Origin: a bacterium
Lineage (GTDB): Bacteria; Verrucomicrobiota; Verrucomicrobiia; Limisphaerales; JAJXZI01
NCBI GenBank assembly: GCA_021780115.1
Contig: JAJXZI010000269.1
Location: 1-34,282, forward strand
Length of the DNA: 34,282 nucleotides
Reading direction: 5' to 3'
Part shown: positions 22,463 to 32,215 of the stretch, one piece after another
Layout of the letters: the number at the start of each line of letters is the position of its first letter
Position numbering within the stretch: position 1 is the first letter of the stretch
The notes under the pieces: generated by a model
Seen by the model: only the letters and a program-made list of their open reading frames with translations
Told to the model about the DNA's origin: nothing
Database searches by the model: none
Translations under genes and position numbers: made by a program

Positions 22463-25400
22463 ATGAAGACGACACAAATCCTCCTGTTGGTGGCCGGCTT
22501 GGTGGCCGGCGCCAGTTACCAAGCTCTTGCGCAATGGATGGATGTGGACGTGGGCACCCCCGGAACGGATCCCGCGAACGCCGGTTCCTGGGCAACGAAC
22601 GCCACCGCCCCCGGAGCGTTCCGAGTGAGCGGCGGCGGCAGTGACATTTACAATAACTCCGACGCCTTCCACTACTTTTACACCATCGTCAGCGGGTCGT
22701 TCGACATCTCGGTCCAATGCACGAACCTGACTGGCCCGGACACCTGGACCAAGGCCGAGTTGATGATGCGCGTCCCCGATCCCAACGGCGCGACTTGGCC
22801 GAACAACCCCGGCGGCGGCGATCCCCAGTATGACGCGCTCACCACCCGCTCGGCGGGCCAGAACGAAATCCGAACCCAATGGCGCCAGACGCGCGGCGGC
22901 AGTTCCGGGGGTATCGCTCCCTCGCCCACCATTCCCCCGATCTATCCCAACGTCTGGCTGCGACTGACACGGATCATCAATCCCAGCGGGACGTACACCG
23001 TCACCTCTTATCGCGGCACCGATGGGAAAACCTGGACGCAACTCCACACCTTCGACACCGGAGCGTCGGGCTGGGCGGAGTTCGGCGCGGACCCGCTCTT
23101 GGTCGGCGTGGCGGTCACGGCGCACAGCAATCCCAACACCACGCTGGGGATCGGAGACTTCCGGAACCTCCACCTCGCGCCGCCCGGCACGCCCATCTTC
23201 ACCCTCGCCGGCACCGTGTTCGGGTTCACCGGATACGGCTTGGTGCTCCAGAATGCCATCACGAACATTGACACGGTCAAGCTGGACGGCACCAACATCA
23301 CCGCCAGCGTGGTGACGTCCAACGCCCCGTCCGGCCTGGCCTTTTTGGATTACCCCGGCACCACGAACCGGCAGGTGGCGAACGCGCCGCACACGGTGGA
23401 CGTGACCTTTGAAACGGCCGACGGGAAAACGAACACCTTGACGGGCCTGACCTACACGGTGCCCTGGTTCTTCACCGCGCCGACGAACTGGGTGCTGCCC
23501 CTGAGCGCCATCGACACCAACCAGCCCGGCTTCACGATCCGGCCCTGGCAGAGCCAGCACCAGTACGAGCCGAATGCCTACCGCTGGGCGGAGGAACAAA
23601 TCCTCGGCCTGCGCGGCCCCAACGTGGCGGATTTGGCCGGCGCGACCGCGACCAAAGACGCCAACGGCGACTTCGTCTGGCCCGGGGTGCTGGACTTTTC
23701 CAATGGGCAGACGCCCGGCGCGTTCCCCAACAACTTCCCCCTTACCGCCTTCGGCATTGGCGACGGCAACTATCCGGCCCCCGCCTTCGCGGACAACAGC
23801 GCCCTCGAGATTTTCAGCTACGTCTATTTTCCCACCAGTGGCATCTATCAGGTCTATGTGGAGTCGGACGACACCTTCTATATCACCACGTCCCAGAATG
23901 CGATGGACCGCATGGGCAACTACGCCATGTCCCTCGGCGGCTGGCAGGCCCCGACCGATCCCAGCGCCGCCTACCATATTGCCTGGGTGGTGGACCAGCC
24001 GGGGGTCTATCCCATGCGCCTCTTGTGGGAAAACGGCAACGGCGGCGCGGGCCTGGAATTGTTCGCCGGGTACCCGCAGACCGATGGCACCACCAACTTC
24101 ATCCTGCTCAACGACGATGGGGTGAATTACCTCAGCACCACGCCCAGCCCCATTCAGTGCTACCGCGCCACCGCCAGTGCGATTCGCAAGCCCTACGTCA
24201 AGAAAGCCAACCCGGTGCATGACGGCCAGAACGTCGTCTTCTATCAACCCATCGTCATCGATCTGGCCGATGGCAACGGCAGTCTCACCGTGAACTCCGG
24301 CACGATCAGCCTCAAGGTGGATGGCGTGGCGCAAACCAGCCTGACCGTCACCAAGGCCGGTGACACCACGCACGTCGTGCAGAACTTGGGCACCAACACC
24401 TGGACCCAGGGACCGCACACAAACCTCCTGACGTTCCTGGACAACGCAACACCGCCCAACACTTACACCTATACCTGGCCGTTCACGGTGATCAGCGTGG
24501 TGCCCACCAATACTCCTGTCGTCGCGGTCCCCGCCAGCGTCATGGTAGCCACGAACACGCTCGACTTCACCCAGCCCGGCTTCCGCGTCCGTTCCTATCA
24601 GACCGTGGCCTACCAGCCCAACCGCCACGGCTGGACCGAGGAACAAATCGAAGGACTGCGCGGCCCCAACCTGGCCGACCAACTCCTGACCAATGGCCCC
24701 GGCTTCTTCAGCTACAACGGCGTCTGGGACTTCGCCAACAACGGCGGGGCCACCATGGAGTGGAACTACAACGGCAGCTTTACCACCTTCGGCATCAACG
24801 ACCCCAGCGGCGTCTTTCCGTTCTGGGACAACTGCACGTTGGAAATCGGCGCCTGGCTGGTGTTCCCCGCGGCCGGAACCTACCTCATGCATGTCAACAG
24901 CGACGACGGCTGGCAGGTGTCCTGCCCCTTCGGCACGCCGTTCAACAAGCTCGGCACGGTCGTCGGCCTGCGGGACGCCGGCAGCAGCACCGGCGGGCCG
25001 AACCTGGGCGCGATGGTTGGCAGCGGTGTGCAATACTTCAGCTTCAGCATCCCCGCGCCGGGCGCCTATCCGTTCCGGCTGTTGTGGGAAAACGGCACCG
25101 GCGGCCTCGCATTGGAATGGTCCATCTACCAGTTCCTGCCCGATGGCTCCGTGGGCAAGGTGCCGGTCAACGACCCCGACCAGCCTTACTCGATCCGGGC
25201 CTACCAGACTTTGCTCTCGGCGGACGCCGCCGGGCCCTACGTGACCTATGCCAATCCGGCACCGGATACGCAGAACGCCGTCTTTTATCAGCCGATTGTG
25301 GTGGACCTGACCGACGGCGGCGCCAAGACGGTGGACGCCACCAAAGTCAACCTTTGGGTCGATGGCGTGCCCCAGACGGTGGGCGCGACCAAGTCGGGTA

Positions 25401-28009
25401 GCGTCACCCACGTCGTCCAGCAGATGGATGGCCTGGCCTGGCAGCCCGGGTTCCACACGAATCTCCTGACCTACACGGACAATGCCGGCGCCACCTACTC
25501 CAACACCTGGTCCTTCAGCGTGATGAATATCCGGCCGTTCGGGATCATCAATATCCCACTCACCAACATGGTGCCGACGGCCTCCATTGACCATAGCAAG
25601 CCCGGCTTCCTGATCCGCTCCTACGAAACCGCCGCGGCCGTGCCCGGCAACTCCTCCGTTTGGGTGGAGCAGCAGCAGATGGGCCTGCAAGGAGCCAATC
25701 TGGCCGATCAAACGCAGGCGACCAATCAGTTCGGTTCCTTTGCCTGGACGGACATGCTCGACTTCGGCGGGAACGGCGCCTACGGCGAGTGGGGTTACAA
25801 CGCCTACATTTACGGCTGGAACATCGGCGCGAGCACGGCGGCGGGCGGAGCGGCCCTCTCCAGCTTCGGCCTGGTTAACAACGGCGGCGGGCAGAACACC
25901 AATTACTTCTCCCTCGACATCGGCGCCTGGCTCGAATTCCCGCAGGCGGGCACCTACATCATGCATGTCAACCCCGACGACGGTTTCCGCCTGACCGCCC
26001 CCTATGGAAATCCGTTCAACAAAGTCGGCACCGAGCTGACCTGGCGCGAAAGCACCGGCGGCCAAGGCGGGGCGAGCGTCGGCCAGGTCGGCGGCACGTA
26101 CGTCGCGCTCAACATCCCCGCGCCGGGCGCGTATCCGTTCCGGCTTCTGTGGTGGAACGTCACCGGCGGGTTCGGTTGCGAATGGAGCATCTACAAGTTC
26201 CGGCCCGACGGCTCCGTGGTGAAGGTGTTGATCAACGACACCAACGTGCCTGACGCCATCCTGGCCTACCAGAGCAGTTCGCTCAGCACGCCGTTTGTCA
26301 AAAACATCAGTCCCGTGCCCACCTCGGCGGCCGGCGCCGCCACGCCGGTGATGGCCTTGGGATCGGGGATGGGGCAGCCGGACCTGGCCCTCGACCTGGC
26401 CGATGGCGCCACTGCCGTCCGGACGAACACCCTCGCGCTGACGTTCAACGGCATCGCCCAGCCGCTGGCGATCACCCAGTCGTCGAGCGGGTTGACCCAC
26501 ATCGTGCGCCCGGCCGGCGATCCCCAGTTCTGGCCGTCCGGCGCCTATGGCCCGCTCACGCTGACTTACCAGGACAGCGCGGGACGGACTGAGGCGACGA
26601 CGTGGTACGTTGCGACGGCCTTCTGGGGCACGCTCACCAACGCGATGCCCATCGCAGCGTTCGACACCAACAAGGCCGGCTTCAAGGCCAGGGTCTATCA
26701 GATTGATCCGCTGGCCAGCGCGAACCCCAGCGGATCGCAGCCGAACATTCCCAACCGCGTCCACGTCGCCGAGCAAATCCTCGCCGGGCTTTGGGCGACC
26801 AACGCGGCGCATCTCACCAACCTGACCGCGGCCCCCTACTGGCACCTCGCCGGCACCGGGCCGACCAACGGCACCATCAACTTCAACATCCCGGGCCAGG
26901 CGCAGGCGGGCGACTTCCAGGCCAGCGGCGGCTACCCGGACACCTTGTTCCCCGGCATCCCCGGCACGATCACCTACCCGGCCATCAACAGCAACACGAA
27001 CAACAGCTTCGCGTGGGAGTTCCAGACCTACGTCGAATTCCCCACCAATGGCATCTACACACTGGGCTTCAACAGCGACGACGGCTTCCGTGTCACCAAA
27101 GGCTCGGCGCCGCCGGCGCACATCGGCGAACTGGTGGTCAACTCGCCCGCCGCTTTGGCCGGCCCGAAGGCGACCGTGCTGAACGGCGGTCAGACCGCCG
27201 CCCGGGGCTTTTACCTGGCCTCCTACGCGCTCACCAACCCGGTAACCGGCTATCTGGTGCTCGCCCAAGGCATCGGCTACGGCAGCACGACCAACGGGGA
27301 AGCGTGCGTGATTTCCAACCCGTCGGACTTGGTCGGCAAGATCGCCCTCATCTTCCGGAGCGTCTCCGCCTGCGGTTACCTGCAGCAGGTGCAGAACGCC
27401 GCCGACGCCGGAGCCATCGGCGTCGTGCTGGTGCAAAATCGGCCGGCCAACGAAGGGTTCCTCCCACAAGAGCCGGAGGTGACTCCGGCCGTGCCGATTC
27501 CGGCCGTGGAGATTGAGCAAGCAGACGGCCTTGCCTTGCTCGCGGCCGGCGCCGCCACCAACAACACCGTCGTCAGCGTCACGCTGAACCCGATGGATTA
27601 CACCGTCAATCCGCCCCCGGATCAGTCGCCGCTCGGGCAGGCCGACTGGGGCAAAGGCTCGTCCGACGTGCTGTTCCCGGTGGTCGTCCAGCAGGCGGGC
27701 GTTTATCCGTTGCGGATTGTCTATTGGCAGGGCGGTGGTGGCGCCAACGCCGAGTTCTTCTCCTACGTCGGTGGCACCCGGGTGCTGATCAACGATCTCA
27801 CCAAGGGCGGCCTCCGTGCGTTCTACGCCACCGGCGCCGCGCAGCCGATGATCAGCCAGAGCTACAGCAGCGGCAACGTGACCCTGATTTATACGGGCAC
27901 GCTCCAATCCAGCACGGACCTCGAGACGTGGAGCGATGTGGCGGGCGCCACCTCGCCGTGGACGGTTCCGGCCAACCAGCCGAACCTGTTCTTCCGGGCC
28001 CGCCAGTGA
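22463..28009 (+). CDS. Giant secreted protein with four PA14-like repeats and an embedded PA domain
   Basis: An 1848-residue exported protein. The start MKTTQILLLVAGLVAGASYQ opens a signal peptide ending near ALAQ; the frame extends further 5', but that part is not signal-like. Residues 25-210 are a concanavalin-like domain (FDISVQCTNL, TKAELMMRV). Four repeats of 340-365 residues begin near residues 342, 687, 1029 and 1393, each with DTNQPGFxxRxYQ, W-EEQIxGLRGPNxADL, a PA14-like beta domain (YxMHVNSDDGW, PAPGAYPFRLLWENGTGG) and, in the first three, an Ig-like linker (DGQNVVFYQPIVIDLADG). In repeat 4 a protease-associated (PA) domain (about 1566-1700) sits after the SDDGF strand and before the VYPLRI strand. 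The end resembles a common verrucomicrobial C-terminal domain (LQSSTDLETWSDV to FFRARQ). PA14 domains often bind glycans; the role here is unknown. Confidence 0.85.
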   Translation: MKTTQILLLVAGLVAGASYQALAQWMDVDVGTPGTDPANAGSWATNATAPGAFRVSGGGSDIYNNSDAFHYFYTIVSGSFDISVQCTNLTGPDTWTKAELMMRVPDPNGATWPNNPGGGDPQYDALTTRSAGQNEIRTQWRQTRGGSSGGIAPSPTIPPIYPNVWLRLTRIINPSGTYTVTSYRGTDGKTWTQLHTFDTGASGWAEFGADPLLVGVAVTAHSNPNTTLGIGDFRNLHLAPPGTPIFTLAGTVFGFTGYGLVLQNAITNIDTVKLDGTNITASVVTSNAPSGLAFLDYPGTTNRQVANAPHTVDVTFETADGKTNTLTGLTYTVPWFFTAPTNWVLPLSAIDTNQPGFTIRPWQSQHQYEPNAYRWAEEQILGLRGPNVADLAGATATKDANGDFVWPGVLDFSNGQTPGAFPNNFPLTAFGIGDGNYPAPAFADNSALEIFSYVYFPTSGIYQVYVESDDTFYITTSQNAMDRMGNYAMSLGGWQAPTDPSAAYHIAWVVDQPGVYPMRLLWENGNGGAGLELFAGYPQTDGTTNFILLNDDGVNYLSTTPSPIQCYRATASAIRKPYVKKANPVHDGQNVVFYQPIVIDLADGNGSLTVNSGTISLKVDGVAQTSLTVTKAGDTTHVVQNLGTNTWTQGPHTNLLTFLDNATPPNTYTYTWPFTVISVVPTNTPVVAVPASVMVATNTLDFTQPGFRVRSYQTVAYQPNRHGWTEEQIEGLRGPNLADQLLTNGPGFFSYNGVWDFANNGGATMEWNYNGSFTTFGINDPSGVFPFWDNCTLEIGAWLVFPAAGTYLMHVNSDDGWQVSCPFGTPFNKLGTVVGLRDAGSSTGGPNLGAMVGSGVQYFSFSIPAPGAYPFRLLWENGTGGLALEWSIYQFLPDGSVGKVPVNDPDQPYSIRAYQTLLSADAAGPYVTYANPAPDTQNAVFYQPIVVDLTDGGAKTVDATKVNLWVDGVPQTVGATKSGSVTHVVQQMDGLAWQPGFHTNLLTYTDNAGATYSNTWSFSVMNIRPFGIINIPLTNMVPTASIDHSKPGFLIRSYETAAAVPGNSSVWVEQQQMGLQGANLADQTQATNQFGSFAWTDMLDFGGNGAYGEWGYNAYIYGWNIGASTAAGGAALSSFGLVNNGGGQNTNYFSLDIGAWLEFPQAGTYIMHVNPDDGFRLTAPYGNPFNKVGTELTWRESTGGQGGASVGQVGGTYVALNIPAPGAYPFRLLWWNVTGGFGCEWSIYKFRPDGSVVKVLINDTNVPDAILAYQSSSLSTPFVKNISPVPTSAAGAATPVMALGSGMGQPDLALDLADGATAVRTNTLALTFNGIAQPLAITQSSSGLTHIVRPAGDPQFWPSGAYGPLTLTYQDSAGRTEATTWYVATAFWGTLTNAMPIAAFDTNKAGFKARVYQIDPLASANPSGSQPNIPNRVHVAEQILAGLWATNAAHLTNLTAAPYWHLAGTGPTNGTINFNIPGQAQAGDFQASGGYPDTLFPGIPGTITYPAINSNTNNSFAWEFQTYVEFPTNGIYTLGFNSDDGFRVTKGSAPPAHIGELVVNSPAALAGPKATVLNGGQTAARGFYLASYALTNPVTGYLVLAQGIGYGSTTNGEACVISNPSDLVGKIALIFRSVSACGYLQQVQNAADAGAIGVVLVQNRPANEGFLPQEPEVTPAVPIPAVEIEQADGLALLAAGAATNNTVVSVTLNPMDYTVNPPPDQSPLGQADWGKGSSDVLFPVVVQQAGVYPLRIVYWQGGGGANAEFFSYVGGTRVLINDLTKGGLRAFYATGAAQPMISQSYSSGNVTLIYTGTLQSSTDLETWSDVAGATSPWTVPANQPNLFFRARQ

Positions 28010-28040
28010 GCGCCGCCCGGTAGGCAACGGCCTGCTTCCC

Positions 28041-28077
28041 GAAGACCGGACGCGCCCGCGTCTGGTCTTCTGTTTGT
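28041..28077 (+). terminator. Rho-independent terminator after the giant gene
   Basis: GAAGACC-G-GACGCG, loop CC, CGCGTC-T-GGTCTTC (28041-28070), followed by TGTTTGT. A 13-base-pair stem with one mismatch, 31 bases after the stop. The halogenase-like gene converges from the other side. Confidence 0.8.
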
Positions 28078-28174
28078 CCCGGCGGCGCAGGGCCGGAAGT
28101 TCGCGCCAGAGGACCTTCCGGTCGGGGCCGCGCCGCAGCGCACACACTTGCGGCTGCGCCGTCCGGCTTCCGGT

Positions 28175-29377
28175 TCAAACGCCCAGCCGGCCCGAGACCA
28201 ACCGGATGAAGGCGTCCTCCGGATCCACCGCGCCGTTGACGAGCGAGTAGGCCTTCCAGAAGTAGTTCGCCGGGGCCGCGTTGGTCCGGTAGAAAAAATA
28301 GATGAATTGCCGGTAGCGGCCCACCAACCGGCGAATCGCCGTCTCGTATTCGAGCAACGCGCGGTGGTCGCCGGTTCGCAGCGCCTCCCCGATCGCCCGG
28401 GCCGCGAGACGCGCGCCGGTCGTAGCCAGGAAAACGCCGGTGGACCAAATCGGATCAATGAAGTTCCCCGCGTCGCCGACCAGCAGGAAGCCCGGCCCCA
28501 CCAGCCGGCTGGGCCGGTAGGAGTAATCCGCGATGCACCGCAACTCGGTGGTCCGCGCGGCCGGCGAGAGCAGGTCGCGCACATAGACGCTCTTCTGGAT
28601 CGCCGACTCGTAGAACCGCGTGCGCTCCCCGGCGGCGGGGCACGCGCCGGCCTGCGTGATCAGCCCGACGCTGTTCGTGCCGTCGTGGAGCGGAATGTTC
28701 CACAGCCAGCCCAGGTCCATGGCCTCGCACAGGATCGAGTTGGCGTCCCGGCCGGGCAGCCGCGCCGCGCCGCGGAAGTAACCGAACAGGGCGACATTTC
28801 GCAGAAACGGATCGTACTTGCGCAGCCGCAACTTCGAGGCGAGCCAACCGGCCTGGCCCGAGCAGTCCGCCACCAGCCGGGCCGCAAATTCCCGCGGTTC
28901 GCCGTCGTGGGCGGAGGCGAGGACGCGTCCGCCCGCAAGCCCCGCCCCGCCGGCGGGGCCGACTTCAAAGAACTCGCGCGCCGCGAACCCGTGCAGGATT
29001 TCCGCGCCGCAAGCGCGGGCGTGGTCCAGCAGGAGCGCGTCGAAGGTGGACCGCACCACCTGATAGGCATAGTGGCGATGGTAGCGGTCCTTCGCCTCGT
29101 CGAAGCGGAACGACCAGGGTTCGGGATGGGCGCCCCAGCGGAAAACGCCGCCGGCCTTGGGCAGAAACCCGGCCGCTTCCACGGCGGGCAGCGCGCCGGA
29201 CTCCTCCAGCACGTCCAGGACCTCCGGCACCAGCGATTCTCCGATGTGGTAGCGGGGAAACGCCTCCCGCTCCAGGAGAACGACCTCCAGGCCCGCCCGG
29301 GCCAGCATCGCCGCTAGCGTCGATCCCGCGGGACCGCCGCCCACCACCAACACGTCACATTGTCTGACTGGAGTCAT
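28175..29377 (-). CDS. Flavin-dependent halogenase-like oxidoreductase
   Basis: A 400-residue FAD protein. The dinucleotide fold starts at VLVVGGGPAGSTLAAMLARA (GxGxxG at 13-18), followed by FPRYHIGESLVP (40-51). Lys74 lies in LPKAGGVFRWG, where phenol-type halogenases carry the lysine that guides HOCl. The WxWxIP signature appears as WLWNIP (224-229), and GDAGNFIDPIWSTGVFLA (301-318) closes the FAD site. WxWxIP separates halogenases from ordinary monooxygenases and geranylgeranyl reductases, but relatives without proven halogenation share it. No carrier protein or biosynthetic cluster lies nearby. The gene is co-oriented with the SGNH/TPR gene, which ends 103 bases upstream of its start. Confidence 0.75.
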   Translation of the reverse strand: MTPVRQCDVLVVGGGPAGSTLAAMLARAGLEVVLLEREAFPRYHIGESLVPEVLDVLEESGALPAVEAAGFLPKAGGVFRWGAHPEPWSFRFDEAKDRYHRHYAYQVVRSTFDALLLDHARACGAEILHGFAAREFFEVGPAGGAGLAGGRVLASAHDGEPREFAARLVADCSGQAGWLASKLRLRKYDPFLRNVALFGYFRGAARLPGRDANSILCEAMDLGWLWNIPLHDGTNSVGLITQAGACPAAGERTRFYESAIQKSVYVRDLLSPAARTTELRCIADYSYRPSRLVGPGFLLVGDAGNFIDPIWSTGVFLATTGARLAARAIGEALRTGDHRALLEYETAIRRLVGRYRQFIYFFYRTNAAPANYFWKAYSLVNGAVDPEDAFIRLVSGRLGV

Positions 29378-29480
29378 GGTGGGTCAGCGGATCTGACTGC
29401 GTCCCGCGCCGGGGGAAATCCACCGCCGGGACGACGCGAGCCGCGCTCCGGCTTCCGGGTTTCAGGTGGCTTGGTTGACG

Positions 29481-31787
29481 TCATTGTTTGAATGGTTTCC
29501 CCGAGTCGAGCTGGCGCAGGTACTCCGCGGCCATCCGGTTTTGCGGGTCGAGCCGCACCGCCTCGGCGAACTGCTGCCGGGCGGCGCCGAAGCGTCCCAA
29601 CTTGAACAACGCCACGCCAAGATTCAGGTGCGCCAGCGCGTAATCCGGCTTGAGCCGGAGGACCCGCTCGAATTCACCGCGCGCCGCTGTGATCTGGCCG
29701 GCGAACGCCAGTTCCTCCCCGAGCCGGGACCGCGCCTCCCAGGAATTGGGATCCAGTCGCAGTGCCTGACGGAAACTGTCCATCGCCTCCGCGCTACGGT
29801 TCAACTTGGAATACACCAGGCCGATTTCGTAATACACCCGGTCGTACTGCGGCACGAGCCGCCGCGACCGCTCGAAGTCCGCCAAGGCCATGGCGAACCG
29901 GCCTTCGGCGGCGTGCAGACGGCCCAGTTCAAACCAACCCGCGCTCAGGTCCGGCCGCAACGTCACCGCCCGGACCAGGGCCGTCTCCGCCTCGGCTACT
30001 TTTCCCTGCCGGGCCAACAGCCGGCCCGCCTGGAAGAAAGCCAGATGGTGCTGCGGAATGAGGTCGCAGACCTGCTGCCACTGTGCGGTCGCCCCCGGCA
30101 AGTCGCCGACGGCCTCCAGGAATTCGGCGTAGTTCTCGTGCAGGCGGTGATCGTCCGGGGCCTGCTTCAGCGCCGCGAGATAGACGGTGCGCGCCTGCGC
30201 CGCCGTGTTGGTGTCCATCCGTTGGCGGACTTCCTTCAGCCAAGCCTGCAGCGACGCCAGCCGCCGCGCGCTGTTGGACTGGCCCGTGAACGGTGGCTGC
30301 CGCATCCGGCGGATCACGTCCTGGATGACGGCGGCGCGGTTCCAATCCGTCAGCCCCAGCCGGCGCTCGCACGCGGCCTGCGCGGCCCAGTCGGCGGACG
30401 CGCCCTTGGTCAGGGCCGCCGGCAGCAGCCGCTCCACCTCCGCCGCCCAGGCGCGGGCCAGACAATAGTTGCCGTCGAAGTTCAGGTGGACGTGCTCGTA
30501 AAACGATTCCGCGCCGGGGATGCCCACCGGGCTGGCGGCGGCCAGCAATCCCACCGCGTCACACAAAAGCAGCGGCTCGCCGGCGCGGCGTTGACCGGCG
30601 GCCTGGATCAGCGTGTTGATCCGCGAGTCCGCACGGAAGGGCAGCGCGTCCAGATCGCGTGCGGTCGCGAAGTGCGGGAGGGCTGCGGCGGTGTTCGTGA
30701 GGCGCAACAGGTAATCGGCCCAGCGGAACTGCCACTCGGCGGACTGGGGATCCAAACGCGCGGCCCGCTCGGACAATTGCGCCGCCTCGGCGAACCGGTC
30801 CTGGGCCTCGTCCGCCGAAGCCTCCGCGTCAAGTTGGACGCAGGTAGCGCGATCCGCGGCGGGCAGATGGGTGTCGGACCACGATGCGAATGGCGGGCAG
30901 TCTTTGAGATTCACCGCCACAGTGCTGAGGACGACTTTGGCGCCCGACTGGAGGCCGGCCCGCAGGATGTCGTCCAGATTTTCCCGGAAATTCTCGTACA
31001 CCGTTTCCTTCCGGCGGTCGTCCGGCGCGAGTTGGCTTTTCAAGAACATCTCCATGCCGGCCCACGATGACGCCTCCGAGGAATGGCCTCTAAGTCTGCG
31101 TCCCAGCGCCACGAGCGCCTGACCGAGGCGCGTCCGCTGGATCGCCAGGCCCAGCCGCACGAAGGCCGCGGGCGGCGCCTGCGGCCCGAAGACCGAGACG
31201 GCGCCGAACGGCCCGACCATCTCGTTGTTGCCCATGTAAACGATCCAGAGGTCACCCTGGTGCCGCGCGCATTCGCGGGCAATGGGGAGGAGGGCGTGTG
31301 AATTGATGGCCGTCATCGCGACGCAGACCACCTCGAACTTCGCGTTGGGGAACCGTTCCCGCAGCAGCGCCTGCAAGTAGCGTCCGGGGCCGAACGCCGG
31401 ACGCGGGTCGCCGAGCGCCGCCGATTCGCCGAGCAGGAAAATGCGGTAAACGCCGGGCGGCTTCCGGTCTCGCATGGCCACCGGCGCCGGGCTGCGTGAA
31501 ATGTCCGGCGGGAAGAAACTCAGCCCGAACTGATCGTTCTCCACCAGGAAGTCTTCCGGGCCGATGCGGATCGGCTTGAAAAAGTCCGGATCGTAGCCGT
31601 ACCCGGCCAGGCGCAACGCAGCTTCTCCGCCCCCCAGGAGGACGAGCGGCAACACCACCAACGCCGCCAGGCGAAACAGCCATTTCCGGCGCGCAGAAAG
31701 GGGCGGGGCTGGATCATCTCCCCGAGTCACCGCCGCGCCGCCGCGCGTCGGGCGGGCCTTGTTCGACTGGATCCGGCTGCGCTTCAA
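29481..31787 (-). CDS. Membrane-anchored SGNH-hydrolase-like protein with TPR repeats
   Basis: A 768-residue protein. Residues 34-53 form one membrane anchor (WLFRLAALVVLPLVLLGGG). The SGNH/GDSL-like domain follows: FLLGESAALGDP (nucleophile Ser122), a block with VYMGNNEMVGPFG (184-196), and a later His in EHVHLNFDGNY. It has an inserted helical segment. The C-terminal third is a series of TPR repeats (for example AGWFELGRLHAAEGRFAMAL, AHLNLGVALFKLGRFGAARQ). I know similar proteins in Verrucomicrobiota and Planctomycetota, sometimes near envelope or glycan genes, but no substrate. The first 33 residues are basic and probably cytoplasmic. Confidence 0.8.
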   Translation of the reverse strand: MKRSRIQSNKARPTRGGAAVTRGDDPAPPLSARRKWLFRLAALVVLPLVLLGGGEAALRLAGYGYDPDFFKPIRIGPEDFLVENDQFGLSFFPPDISRSPAPVAMRDRKPPGVYRIFLLGESAALGDPRPAFGPGRYLQALLRERFPNAKFEVVCVAMTAINSHALLPIARECARHQGDLWIVYMGNNEMVGPFGAVSVFGPQAPPAAFVRLGLAIQRTRLGQALVALGRRLRGHSSEASSWAGMEMFLKSQLAPDDRRKETVYENFRENLDDILRAGLQSGAKVVLSTVAVNLKDCPPFASWSDTHLPAADRATCVQLDAEASADEAQDRFAEAAQLSERAARLDPQSAEWQFRWADYLLRLTNTAAALPHFATARDLDALPFRADSRINTLIQAAGQRRAGEPLLLCDAVGLLAAASPVGIPGAESFYEHVHLNFDGNYCLARAWAAEVERLLPAALTKGASADWAAQAACERRLGLTDWNRAAVIQDVIRRMRQPPFTGQSNSARRLASLQAWLKEVRQRMDTNTAAQARTVYLAALKQAPDDHRLHENYAEFLEAVGDLPGATAQWQQVCDLIPQHHLAFFQAGRLLARQGKVAEAETALVRAVTLRPDLSAGWFELGRLHAAEGRFAMALADFERSRRLVPQYDRVYYEIGLVYSKLNRSAEAMDSFRQALRLDPNSWEARSRLGEELAFAGQITAARGEFERVLRLKPDYALAHLNLGVALFKLGRFGAARQQFAEAVRLDPQNRMAAEYLRQLDSGKPFKQ

Positions 31788-32066
31788 CGACGGAAACCTA
31801 ACAACCGTCGCGGGGCGCGCAAATCAGAATTCGGTCCCGCTTCGGTGTCATTCTTTCCGGCTTCCGCCGGATGCATTCTCGCTGCGGGAAGATTCGGTTC
31901 GGCCGCGGGATAAACCATTTATTCCCGCCCTCCTTCCGCCGCCGTTCCGGCGGGATTCGGTGCAACACCTCCGCCCCCAGCGCATTACATAAGATTCCAC
32001 GCCCCCCCCCACCGGGACGTTGACCGCTCAATACCAACCCCCAAACCCAATCCAAGGAGCAACCTC

Positions 32067-32215
32067 ATGGCTGACTACATCCCCCAAAACGACGCCGAGT
32101 TCGATGTCTGGCAGAAGAACTTTGCCGCCTACGCCGCCGACAAGAAGGGCGAGCTGGGCCTGGTGGACACCGACCTGGCCCCGCTCACGGCGGCCCACGC
32201 CGCGCTGGGCGGGCG
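32067..32215 (+). pseudogene. Conserved hypothetical protein (MADYIP family), cut short
   Basis: After a strong ribosome binding site (AAGGAG, 32054-32059) the frame reads MADYIPQNDAEFDVWQKNFA, AYAADKKGELGL and PLTAAHAALGG. This is the start of a family of about 200-residue proteins I know from Verrucomicrobiota. From about residue 50 the expected Ala-rich helix is replaced by sequence of a transposase remnant, which continues in the same frame for a while. The gene appears to have been broken by insertion. The 280 bases upstream contain no gene, only a short imperfect palindrome near 31907-31926. Confidence 0.55.

Noticed and set aside
22412-28147. A 1911-codon open frame on the minus strand opposite the giant secreted gene
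   Set aside because: The antisense strand of a GC-rich gene with biased third positions lacks stops by default. The peptide is Arg/Gly/Val/Asp-rich without any domain or signal, while the plus strand shows clear repeats and a signal peptide.
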